Part shown: positions 33,817-45,300 of the stretch, one piece after another
Layout: each line of letters begins with the position of its first letter
How positions within the stretch are numbered: the first letter of the stretch is position 1
DNA from: Rhytidiadelphus loreus
Lineage: Eukaryota > Streptophyta > Bryopsida > Hypnales > Hylocomiaceae
DNA length: 64,000 nt
Reading direction: 5' to 3'
NCBI GenBank assembly: GCA_947034895.1
Contig: OX344764.1
Span: 47,287,348-47,351,347 of the forward strand
The notes under the pieces: model-generated
Told to the model about the DNA's origin: nothing
What the model saw: the letters and a program-made list of their open reading frames with translations, nothing else
The model's database searches: none
Program-made: the position numbers and the translations under genes

Positions 33817-36800
33817 CCTCGTCACTAAGGGCTCCCCAGTTGGGGGGGAGCGCGGGCTCTGCCCTGCCCCGATTGAAGCCTGCCCGGGGAGGTCCGCAGC
33901 CAGACTCCCGCTCCAGCTCGGGCTCCCTCGCGATCTCCTCCCCAGCGATGGTGCGCCGTTCCCTCCCGTTCCCGTGGTTCATACCCTCCCCCGAGACCCG
34001 GGTGCGGGAGAACCTCCTATGTACTCTGAATTTTTTCCCTCTCCTTCATTCAACTGGGAGCATTTCGGGCTCCTCCCCTCTTCTCCTCTCAAAAAAAACT
34101 AAGTCCTTTTTTTTTCAAAGCCCTCTTTTCTTCTTATTTCTCTTCAATTTCTACATTTAAGTAAGACCATTTATGTATTATCATAATGAAGAATCATAAG
34201 GGAACTCATAATGAAGGATTACACAAAGGCAAAATTACAAAGTGATAACAAAATCAATGAAAAAACTCAAATCATAAACTTTACTTCACAAATATCTCAT
34301 GGTCACAATTTTTGCAAAAAATAGAATTTGCTCCTCCCTCTATCAATGTTTTTGTAGCACAAATGTCACAAGTGACCTTGGGAAGCTTACGGAAAATCAT
34401 CCTTTTTTGCTTGGATTGTGAAAGAAGCACATGTGAAGAGCGCTTCAAAGGGGGGCGTGGAGCACTTGTTTCACCAACTTCCGAAATCTTACGTTTCCTC
34501 CCATGTCCCATTCTTGTTCGCTTCACGTTCTCTTGAATGGAAGCAATAGAACCTCGGAGGGGAAGAGTAATTGTATTGGGCCTTTCAAAATTTGAAGGCT
34601 CCAATAATGTGCCAAAACAAGCTTGAAGGGCTTGAAATTTTCGCTTCACCTCTTCTTCATTGTCACCATAAAGAGTTGCTTGACATAGTGATTCGATTTC
34701 ACGTACCATGTTGAACGCCTTCTCACGCATGACACCAATCGAAAGAGCCTCCTCCCTTGGTACATCCGGTTGAGTTGGAGTTATAAGCTCCATGTCTTCC
34801 ATGTTGATTTGTGGAGGCAATGGTTCCTCAACCACTTCATTTTCTTTGAGCCCTTCAAAAAATACCTTCACAATCGATTGGACACCAAATATGTGTTTGC
34901 AAGTAGAGACCCTATCGGGACAATCACAATAATGTGATTTCAATGAAACACTATACCATAGGTTAGGAGAAGTCTCACTCTTGACATGAAAGAGGAGATG
35001 CTCCTCATCAACAACCTTCAAGACATCCATAGGACAAGATTGGTAAGCCTTCAAAATTCGTTCTCCTCCTTTCAATCGACGTCTATGAGTGTTGTCATTC
35101 CCTCTCCTTATGTATCGTTCCGAGTCACCTACAAGTTCAAAAAATAGGTTTGAACTTAGCCTCATGTTCAAAACATATATTTTAAAAAAAAATTGAATAC
35201 AATAAAATAAACATAGAATAATATACAAAAATGAGGAACTTACTTAAACGTTGAGTCATTCGGAATTGACTCAATAATGTGGGTTGGCCCACACAAGTGC
35301 CATCCTTGGCACTACCAACAATTGCTACTATAAGGTCTCAGAGGGACCGGTTCACTTTTCCTTGTAAGAGGGTGTATTTAATCAACTCCCAATGTCTTTC
35401 GACATGGTTAGTTGTATCCATACCCCCATAAGCAAATAACCTCCCAAATCGAGGCCACAACCTTCTCCAAGGACAATTAATTCCGGCCCATCCGGAAATC
35501 ACGTATTTGGCAAAGGTCGGGATGTGTTGAAACTCAACACAAAATCTTCTTAAATTCTCGTCAAAATGGTCCTCATTAGGGCAAAGCATTAAAACATGTA
35601 ATGCCCTCCACACCCGATCCTTGTCCTCATTAGGAACCTTGGTTAACAAGTTCTCACTCCATGCCTTCATGACATGGAAGTGACACAAGAGAACTTGTCC
35701 ACCAACTTGTGTTTTGGTACCCTCTTCAAAAGTCCAACAATGAGCATCATTGCTCACAACTCTTTGAATAGCATTCAAAGATGGCTTGTGTTTATCAATG
35801 ATGATTGCGGAGGGTCTAATCTCTCCTAAAGATTCAAACACATGGGATAATGCTATCTCTATAGCAAGACCCTCATGTCCTTCTTTAACGTCATTGCTAC
35901 AAAGCATGTAAAAAACCGGAATGCCAATTTCATCTTGGTTTGGTACAATTGCCGCATAAAGCGGCAAACCGTATTGGTTTGTTTTGAATGTAGAATCCAA
36001 GGCCCAAGAATTATTACCTGAAAACCGTAGGGCCGATTTTCGCATGAAGTCATCTTGTATAACTACCACAAATGCTCTTTTCTTGGGGTCTTCATTCTTA
36101 GGTGCATACGGTTGATAGTACAAAATCTTCCCTTGAGCTTGTAAATTCAAGATCTCAATTTGTGCCGCATCCCAATTGTCTTTCTGAAGTGCATCTACAC
36201 ACATCCAATCAAAAATTTGAATACAAATTAAAACATAAACATGAAGAATTTAAATAAAAATGAGAACATAAACATGAAGAATTGAAGTACAATTTAAATA
36301 CGCAATGCATTTCATAACTTCACATAAAAAATTAAATATGGAAAAAAAATTAAATACCGTTGATTCTTAAAGAATATGCAAGTATTTGCACTTCTTTTTT
36401 GATGACGAAAAATCTATATGTAGCACGTTCCACCTCTGGTACACTTTGTGAAAATCTCTCTTGAGCATCAACCGACGTTGTTTCAATGGCTCTTGGTGAA
36501 AGCATGAACTTCAAGTTCTCCATAACCCACGTGATAACATAAGGGTGCATCGGTAGGAAGAAAAGATCGGAATCGGAACCCGGAGTGTGACCACTATGTT
36601 TGCTATGAACATAGATTGTAGCTTGAAGCTTACTATGAGGCAAGGTGTTTGAGCACTTTGACACATTGGGCTCCTCAACCTTCATTTGGAATTCACAACT
36701 ACATAATCTAGAGGTTCTATTCCTTCTAGAGCCCTTGTCATCCATAGGCTTCACATCAACCGTTCTCCTATGAGGATGGTTTTTGTTTCTTCCACGATGA

Positions 36801-38205
36801 CAACGGAAATAAGTCACAGTTTTGGTTTTTCCTACACGGCATTTCAAACGCCTTCTTAGCACAATGTACTTTGTGCAAAGTGCATCTATAGTTGCACTTA
36901 AGTTCTCCAATGGAACCTTCACTACCTCATTCCACATTTTCTTCTCTTGGCATACATCACAAGAGTTCATACAATTTTGTATGAATGAAGTTTGAATTCC
37001 TCCCACATAGCTATCCGTACTCCATTGAGAATGAATGGCATTTGTTGTCATGGAGATTGACAAATGTTTCCCATTTTTGTCAATGTGTCCTCCATGCACA
37101 ATGGAACGCCAATACTCTATTGGCGGAATTTGCCTACCCTTTGTGTCATTCAAAGGGGATAAAACAAATCCACTTAAAAGTTCTACAACTTTTAATCTTC
37201 CTTGAAGTTTTTGCCACCTCTCAATTGTAAGAGATTCCACATTTTTTTTTGTGGAAGGCCTATGAAGGTTGGAAAGGGGACAAAAAAAAGAATTTGCCTC
37301 ATGAATTTGTTGATATGAGGGAAAATATCCTCTTCTTATGCAATCAATCATGAGTGCAAGAGATTGGAGATTGAAGTGCACATACTTGGGGAATGTTTCA
37401 ATGGGAATGTCTTCAAAAATTGATGAAGGTGTTGGACCTCCAATGTTGACATGCTCCACACCCTCCTCTAACACCTCCTCCCAAGGCTCCAAAATCTCCT
37501 CACCAACATCCTCCGAATCCGAATCCGACTCTCCATTTGATGACAAGAAATGAGTTTCTTGAAACCCTAAATTTCCTATGTGCACACCTTTAAGAAATTC
37601 TTCCACCCCCACCATCTCACTTAAATCGTCTTCAAAGTCGGAGGGATAGAAATTATCATCCTCCATGTAGTCTCCATCTTCTTCCATCTCTCACGCCAAT
37701 GCTTGACACAAACTCTACAAGTACACCATCTCCAATCTCCATTTAGCACACAATACTCAAATGAAAATATGCTAAACCCTAAATTATTACAATTGCAAAA
37801 CAATAGACACAAATTTATGTAGAGTTAAAAGAAAGGGGTACATAAAGAATAAGAGTACATAAAGAGTTGTACATACCTTGAGTTGTTGGAGCAACGTGTG
37901 ATAACCCAAGTGTGGGAGAAGAGGGGAAGAAGAGGGGAGGAGCCCGAAATGCTCCCAGTTGAATGAAGGGGAGGGAAAAAATTCAGAGTACATAGGAGGT
38001 TCTCCCGCACCCGGGTTTCGGGGGAGGGTATGAACCATGGGAACGGGAGGGAACGGGAGGGAATGGCGCACCATCGCTGGGGTGGAGATCGCGAGGGAGC
38101 CCGAGCTGGAGCGGGAGGCTGGCTGTGGACCTCCCCGGGCAGGCTTCAATCGGGGCAGGGCAGAGCCCGCGCTCCCCCCCAACTAGAGAGCCCTTAGTGA
38201 CGAGG
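33817..38205 (-). mobile_element. MULE (Mutator-like) transposon, 4.4 kb, with 9-bp target duplication
   Basis: The TIRs begin CCTCGTCACTAAGGGCTC on both sides. The left TIR is 33817-34090 and the right TIR about 37917-38205. They look about 95 percent alike, the right one carrying a small internal CCCTCCCGTT duplication. The flanking 9-mers are CTGGGCGAC (33808-33816) and TTGGGCGAC (38206-38214), one mismatch apart. The intact paralogue has a single CTGGGCGACC there (29868-29877), so the insertion site is fully defined. A 9-bp duplication is the Mutator hallmark. The TIRs are GC-rich, unlike the AT-rich surroundings. The transposase gene occupies most of the interior on the minus strand. Confidence 0.92.
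34281..37687 (-). pseudogene. MULE transposase gene, three exons, one internal stop
   Basis: Exons are 37687-36358, 36194-35244 and 35128-34281, with GT-AG junctions in matching phase, totalling 1043 codons. The N-terminal third ends in a FAR1/WRKY-GCM1-like zinc region (CSCEFQ...HSGH). The MULE DDE domain lies in exon 2: likely D510 in WALDSTFK, D577 in AIIIDKHK, the CHFH motif near 614-617, and E709 in NHVERHWE. A SWIM zinc finger is in exon 3 (C828, C830, C837, H839 in CDCPDRVSTCKH). The C terminus ends in a CxxC...CxxC zinc ribbon (CDIC...CKNC). The only break is codon 729, TGA at 35338-35340; the same frame stays open for another 31 codons to a good GTAAGT donor. The stop truncates the protein before the SWIM domain. 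It may have been CGA. Confidence 0.9.
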
Positions 38206-38320
38206 TTGGGCGACCAAGCCAAGAAGGTGGCCGACCAAATGGAAACGGAAATGGAAATGACCACCAATGGTCACGATGGACAAGACTCGTACAACCTCAA
38301 CAAAAACCACTAAAACCACT

Positions 38321-40365
38321 CTTCAAAAAGTAGGAATTCAAGAAATGAAAGTCCGTTGAAAAGGTGAGTGGATTTCTTTGGTGAAGAGGATGGTTTCGGA
38401 TCAAAAAGTAGGGCTTGGGAATGGGGAATGGGTGTGTTCTATCTTAGTGGGGTTTTTTACTTGTTGGCTACGTATTGAAAGGGAGGAAGCTTTGCAATGA
38501 TGGAAGCTTCAGGTGAGGAAGTTTGAGTAGGGCCTTACTTGAAAAGGGATTCAATGGTCTAATACTATTGGGATAGAGCCTCTTGTAGTGACACTGGTTT
38601 ACTAAAGTCACATCATTTTGTATTAGTACAAGTTGGGATATTATTGTGTTGTATGAATTTCCACAAACATAAATTTTTGTAGTGACATTAATCCCTCTCT
38701 TCTCTCTTAGAAGACAAATCAATATAGCTACTTGTATTGTTTGAAGAATTTTGTTATGTTGGATTATACTATTACATTTTCTTATTCCATTTCAAATTGA
38801 CATTTTGTAGTCTTTTTTCATTAGTGTTTGTAAGTTATATTCCTTGAATGATGGAAAGGGTCATATATTTAGTCAAATACTATATTGTATATAACTTTGG
38901 GTAGCATTTGGCAATTTTGAGTGTTTGATTAATTGCATGCTTAGGTATTTTTAATTTGTTGTGTATCAATATAGGATATGTATTGTTCTTGTTGTGATGA
39001 CTATAAGTATTTAGATGTTCCAGCTCATCTTGATATTGTGCATTAGTTTGCATTAGTGATTTGTATTTATTTATTTTTGTTTCTCTTGATGGTGGGAGAG
39101 AAGTGAACATTACAATATGTGAATTCTACAAAATGTATTTTATGTTGTTGTCTTGGACAAGTGGTGGTGGATTCAACAATGCTAGTATGTGAGCATGGAA
39201 ATGCCAATTTACAAGAATTGAACATATGTATAAGTAAATACTCTACAACCATTGAAGGTGTTTATAGTGTAACACCTATAATATAAGCATTAGAGGAGAT
39301 TTGAAGCCTCCAGAAGACTATGAATTCTCAGATTATAGGAAATGTGAGAACAACGCCAAATCAACAATCTAATGTAGTGAAGAGATAGCTAGGTCAAATA
39401 ATAATATTTAATTAATTTTAATTAATTAATAATTAATAATTAATAATTAAATTTCCTTATTATTTAATAATTTGCCAACGCTATAGTGGTTCACAACTCC
39501 AAAACACTCTTCCGAAGGCTTTAAATCTCTCTTGATGTATTTATAATGTAGGTACCCTATAAGCATGGAGGGTTTAGACTATAATATTGACACCTATAAC
39601 ATAGATTTATAGACTCCTATGCTTGTGTGCTTATGATTCTAAACTTGCATGATAGCAACTCTAGTAGTGGATTGTCAAATTTTGTATTTGATAGACATAG
39701 GAAGTCAAAACACATGTTAACATCATAGATACAATTATTTTATGTGTAACAAATACAAAGGTATAACCAAGAGGGGATAGTTTGGTTGGTGTTTTTTCGT
39801 CAAATATTCTTACATTCATTAAAGTATAGCATAGCATGGATGTATGTAATAAAAATAGCTTTTGTAATTCTTGAATTGTTTTATTATGTTTGTTTATTCT
39901 TAATGCTTTTATATGAGGTTCTATGTACCACAATAGTAAGTACACGTATCCATCTATTTGCTTGGCTCGCATTGCATAAAGAAGAAGTGGTTTGGAAGAA
40001 ATTCATTTGTTTTAGAATTTATTACATGCTCTCTATAATGTGTGCAAAATTTAGCATTTATTCACTTTGAAGAATTAGAGACCTATTGAATCCATAAAAG
40101 TTTGGATAGTATGCCATATGCTAGTTTTTTTTATGTATTTGCATAGAAAGTACATAAATTGAGGTATACAATACTAACAAAAGTTTGTCTCCTTTTGAAG
40201 GTAGATCAGATGACACATAGCGTCTCAATTTGTATAATTATTGCTCTTTATATAAGTATGAGAATCTACAAAATGGTAGGTACATGGTGTCCAATTTAAG
40301 CATGACAAGGTTTTGAATTTAAAATGACATCCACATGAAAAATATAGTTTGTTGAAATATCAATC
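38321..40365. other. Intergenic, no supported gene; AT-rich tract at 39.4 kb
   Basis: Nothing coding is supported. 39398-39455 is a nearly pure A/T tract with tandem TAATTAATAAT units. Around 39255-39300 and 39540-39600, phrases such as ACACCTATAATATAAGC and TTGACACCTATAACATAG resemble the minisatellite at 53.5-53.7 kb. Confidence 0.5.
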
Positions 40366-40537
40366 CACTAGAAGAAAATTGTGTTGCAGTCAACAAAATT
40401 CAGATGACATTTATGCTAACTACAACACAATTTTTAGATATTTGCATTCCAATGAACACGAATTTATGAAAACTGTATTGTAGTTAGCATAAATGTCATC
40501 TGGATTTTGTTGACTACAACACAATTTTCTACTAGTG
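40366..40537. mobile_element. CACTA-type MITE (172 bp) with ATC target duplication
   Basis: The ends are CACTAGAAGAAAATTGTG and CACAATTTTCTACTAGTG, with inverted similarity extending inward through GACATTTATGCTAACTACAA and TTGTAGTTAGCATAAATGTC. The 3-bp ATC is repeated at both flanks (40363-40365 and 40538-40540). A CACTA terminus with a 3-bp duplication marks the CACTA (En/Spm) superfamily. It has no coding capacity. Confidence 0.88.
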
Positions 40538-40969
40538 ATCCAAAAGTATATGTTTTTTCATATTTTAGTTCATAATTCATATTTTAGTCCAATATCATAC
40601 AAGTTCTCTGGCTAGAACAGTGAGGGTTGGTTGAAATGAACGTTGTAGATCATAATTGACTATTTTGCCTCATGTGGGGAGCCCTAATCATTATTGGTGC
40701 TTTATGATTCTACATGTGAGCCAACATAGGAGTAACCAAGATTGATACTAGGTGCACTTACCTTCATTACCTTAGGACTGTTTATACTTGGGACCAAGTC
40801 AAGAAATAATTTTTCTGGATAATTCTCATTAGTCAAACCATATCATACTTTTAAAGCACTTGGCCACTCATGAGGGTGCCTAGGGAATTTTTTTATTTTT
40901 TTTGGCCCATGGTTTGTGAAGAAGCAATGAGTTAATTCTAATTGTCAAATAGCCACACATAACCTGGTG

Positions 40970-41185
40970 GGGAACCCCCCAAAATACCGCCATTTTTTGC
41001 TACTATGCCTAATTACTATTATTTTATATTGGTTAGATTTTCATATTTTCTTGTTGGCAAGTGAAAGGAGGTTCTAACACACCCAAGAACGCCATATGCC
41101 AAAGTTATAAAGGGTCAAAGTTTCTTTTGGTAGATGTTCTAAACTTGTTTCTTTCACATAGGCACATATTAGTTTTGGAGATATA
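40970..41185 (-). repeat. Dispersed repeat E, copy 2
   Basis: This is the reverse complement of 28825-29040, with the shared block TCATATTTTCTTGTTGGCAA near 41041-41060. The stretch from 41186 to 42310 around it holds no supported gene. 41940-42220 contains a short inverted motif, CCTATATATAGGG at about 42190. Confidence 0.6.
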
Positions 41186-42317
41186 CACTAAACGATGATG
41201 GCGGTTTTAGGCATGATGCAATTTTAGATGTATCCACCTTGGTAAAAATTGAATGAGATGGAAAATTTGAATCCAAAACCACAATAACTAAGTTTAAATT
41301 ATTTGTGTCCATTTGGTCTCTAACTTTGTGGCCCAAGTTGGATTGGCACTCAATGAAGATCAAAAAGAGTTGAATGAACCATTAGATGTTTTTTCCTACT
41401 TTGGAGGGTTGTGAGTTCCCAATCTGGAAACTAGTCAAAACTAGCCAAAGCTGGCCAAAGATGCAGTTTGCTACGCTGACGTGGCACAACAACTGCCACA
41501 TCACTTTTTCTGAAAAAATAAAAAATAAAAATATTGTATTTCATTTTAAGAATTTTAATTTTAATTTTCTGACATCAGCGTTCGATGAGGCTTGGGGGAA
41601 TGGAGCTGGGAACAAGCCTGAAATGGCCCTCCATCCCCCCCGGCTCTCATCTAATGCAATAACAACCCAAATTCAACACTTTTTCTCATCTTCTCTTAAA
41701 GCAACATTTTTAAGAGCTGATTGCATTCGGAGGAAGTTAAACTCCTTGAAACAATTTTCAGTAAATTTTTAGAGGAAGAAAAATAGAATTGGCATCTAAT
41801 CCAAGTTGTTTCATATTTTTTGGACCTTTTTGGAATTAGTTATGAGTTTTTCAAGTGGAAATGGTCACTAGAAGCGCCTTCTTGAAATGTACGCTATTGG
41901 TACATTGAAGAAAGAAAAATGTACTACTTTCTTAGAGGTTGCTTTTAGAACACCATACCTTATCGTATATATGGTAGAACCACCCATTATCAACCAAGGA
42001 TCCATACCAAACCTGTAGGGTGCAACCATGTCCAACCAAGGCTGGAATAGGTTTCCAACTAAAGTTTGGAATGTGATTTTTTCTCCTTTGCAAGGTTGGG
42101 ACTATAAAGTGATGACACATGTCTTGATGTAATGAGTAGGAAGTAGTGAGTGGGAAAGTAGTTTTGGAATGATTGGAATTGGAAGACCCTATATATAGGG
42201 TATGGGTTGACGCCAACTATTGGCTTCCAAAATTGATAATAATTTAAATGTAAGGAAAAAAATCACAAAAAATTGGCAATGCCCTCATTTCTATCTTTTT
42301 ATAGGGCAGTAAATTTA

Positions 42318-45300
42318 CTATTGCTCCCAGTGATTTTTTAAGTGGCGAAAAAAGGCCCAATGGCGATTTTTTTTCTATGTGGTTTTAAAATGCTAAAGGG
42401 AGTAAGGGCAGGAGACCGGGCGAAGGAGCCAGAAAGTGACCGGTTTTTTTTTTCCAATCGCCGGAAATGGCCACCTGACGTGGCCATGTCGCCTTCTCCT
42501 TTCGGCGCAGTTGTCCCCTCAGTAGCCACCTGGCGACAAGTGACATGCACGTCACTTGAAGGTGGGGCCAGCTCCAATGAGCTTCCTCACAGCGCCAGAG
42601 TTCCGCCATCATCACGGGGAGTCGCGGATGTCGCCCCACTTTGTTTCATGGAGTTCTTGCTAACGGACAGGCGGTTTAGGTTTCTGCAATCTCGTACGTT
42701 TGAGATTTTGCTCGTGATGAATGGGAGTGGAAGCTCAATTCTGGTGAACTCGTACTTGGTGATGGCGAGAGTATGGCGCGAGCTTCGTTGCAGCAGGTGT
42801 TTTGGAAGGGCTGTTTTGGAAGATATATGCGTTGTGAGCGTTGGAAGTTTGCGTTTCCTGAACCTGCGCTAACTCCTACTTTGTGCGTTGTGCCTTGTTG
42901 TTTCATCTTGGATGTTGTGGTCTTGGTCTTGTGGATGTGGTCGTAATTTCTGCGCACTGTCTAATTGCTTGCACGTTGCGGGGCTGAATTGGTGACAATT
43001 TCCCTTGTGCTTGAAATTCATGTTCACGGAAGGCAAATTGTTCTTCAGCTTGTCTGCGATGTCGTGACTCGTGAATTCCTTGCAGTGGAAAGCTGTTTCG
43101 GGTCATGTTCATTGACTGTATGTTCAAGAGGGCAATCTGATCTGGTCATCGTTGTATGTTTCGGGAGGGCAACCTGATCGGGTTATGAGTCATGACTGTA
43201 TGTTGGGAGGGCAACTTGATTGTGTAATTAGCGCAAATTGAAAGTCCATTGCACGTCACTTGTAGTGAAGTTTCGGTTTAGGGAATTACGGTGCTTCAAG
43301 TCGAAGTCACAATGGCTCCTTCTGGATCGGCCTTGTTCCGTTACTATAATAGGATTCCGAGCACTGGTTCCTCGTCTTCCTCTTCTGGATTCACTCCACC
43401 AGGCCTACAGTCGGCCTCCGCTCCGTCCTCGACTTCCGAATCTATTGTAGCGTGCAGCGGAAGCGTTGGAAATGCGAGTTGCAGTCAGAGTGCGGGTATG
43501 TCCGTGTGTGACAATTCTCGCAAGAGGAAGGGTACTTCGTTTCAGATGAATCGACGCAGGTCCAATCCCGTTGTGCCTTTGCTCACTGTTGAGGCCTCGG
43601 TACGTGCTGTGTCTTCAGTTTTGCCTTCTGATTCTGTTGTAGAGATCATCGCTTTGTCCTCGGATGGATCTACGTCTATGCAGGGTCTGGAGGCAGCGGA
43701 AGCAGCCAGGGCACGTAAAGGTAAGCAGAAGTTGCCGGTAATTGACGAGGTGGACGATCAGTCTGATGAAGATTTTGTTGCAGGTGCCACAGAGAGAGTT
43801 CCAAAGAAGAATTATGACGCTACAAGGAAATTCCAGGACTCTTGGGCGGCTTGATTGCCGTGGGCGGAGCTTTTTCGTGGTACTGATGGCTTGTTTCAGT
43901 ATGTGAAATGCGTTGTTTGCTCTCAGATTACAGGGAAGCCTAAGATTCTTCGTCCGAAATGGGATACTTTGACCAAGCACGGAGGAAAGAGGAAGGCTAC
44001 CCGAAATATGGCCAATGGAATCAAGAAGGGGCAACATTACATTGCCAAGAACTGCAAGCACCTTCGGTATGAGAGATTGTACGCTGCTAGGGACACCGTA
44101 ACTGTGGCACAGCAATTGGCCGTGGTGAAAGGAGAAAGAGCAAGGAAGCGGGTGCAGTTTGCAACAGTCTTCCACCTGCTTCAAGAAGGCCGCCCTATGT
44201 TGGAATATGCAGCAATTGAACCACTCTTGAACTTCCTCGATGTTCCCAAGCTGCCAAAGCGGCACTGGTCCGATAGTGCAGGATGGGAGCTCGCAGAGTG
44301 TCTGTTCCACCAAGTCCAGCGGAAGACAGCAGAGGTCATATCGAAGGCTCGATTTTTTTCAGTAACTTGTGATGAAGTTACGACGTTGGATACTCAGAGT
44401 TGGATAAGCATCCATGCTTACGTGTGCGAGAATTGGAGCAGAAAATCGATGTTGCTATCACTAGAGCGGGTCATGGGGGGGAGCGGGAGCAACAACTTGA
44501 CGGCAATCTTAATCGATGCTATGAAGGCTTTCGGTGGCGTGAAGGAAGCTGAACTCGCCACACGTTTGGCTTCATTTGGCGCAGGTTAGTCGGTGCTTGC
44601 ATTTCTTGTATTCGCTTGTTGTGTTTTGACTTCAGTGCTTCATTGCTTCTGTGATGGCGGTGCTTAGGATTTTGGTACAACTTGCAGAGTTTTAGGATGC
44701 GTCATTGCTTTCTTGAAGTTTGCTTGATGCTTTGCTTAGCGTGTTCTTATTGTGTTCCACTGCTTGTATTTTCTGTGAACGGCATTTGTTCGCAGACGGC
44801 GTGAGTACCATCCAAGGAAAGAAGAACGGCGTGGTGAAGCAGTTGAAAGAAAAATTTGCACCCAGACTTATTGGCATCCACTGCATGGTGAGCCACTCAT
44901 CCTAAACCAGTGATTTGTTCTTAAATTGTTCTTATTAGGGAATGCAATCGCACTTTTCAATTCTAACGTGTCTGACCTCCGTGTCTTGTTGCAGGCTCAC
45001 ATGACAAATCTAGCCGTCCAGACTTTGAGTGATCTTCCGGTGGTAGGGCGAATTGAGGACATGCTGCAGACTTTATACGCCTTCTTCGCACATAGTCCCA
45101 AGCGACACCTTGAATTCGTGAAGTTGGCTGAACACATGCAGGCCAAGGGTCTCAAAATCCTGAAGAACGTGAAGACGCGTTGGATCAGCATGCTTTCACC
45201 TGCAGTTCGAGTCAAGAGCGAGTACAGGGTGCTCTTAGTGAAGATGTCGCTTGATTCTCAGTGACCATTGGAAGACAACATGGGGAAAAAAGCGAAGGTC

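Larger units (their letters stand above)
33398..38320 (+). pseudogene. Thaumatin-like pseudogene, truncated and split by a MULE
   Basis: Exon 1 (33398-33476) is an open 26-codon signal peptide, MTQISSFAMDTLTVLSMLYI..., with the same donor position as the intact gene. Most of exon 2 is missing: the next matching sequence is TTTCCAGGCTGCAACACCG at 33775, equivalent to the part of the intact gene near 29845. The remainder of exon 2 is cut at 33816 and resumes at 38206 (GGGCGACCAAGCCAAGA...), on the far side of the inserted MULE, ending at about 38310 (TACAACCTCAACAAAAAC). Exon 3 is absent. It cannot make a thaumatin-like protein. Confidence 0.85.

Noticed and set aside
33770..34160. Open frames in the GC-rich segment right of the thaumatin-like pseudogene
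   Set aside because: They lie in the left TIR of the MULE, and matching frames occur in the right TIR; they are composition effects.
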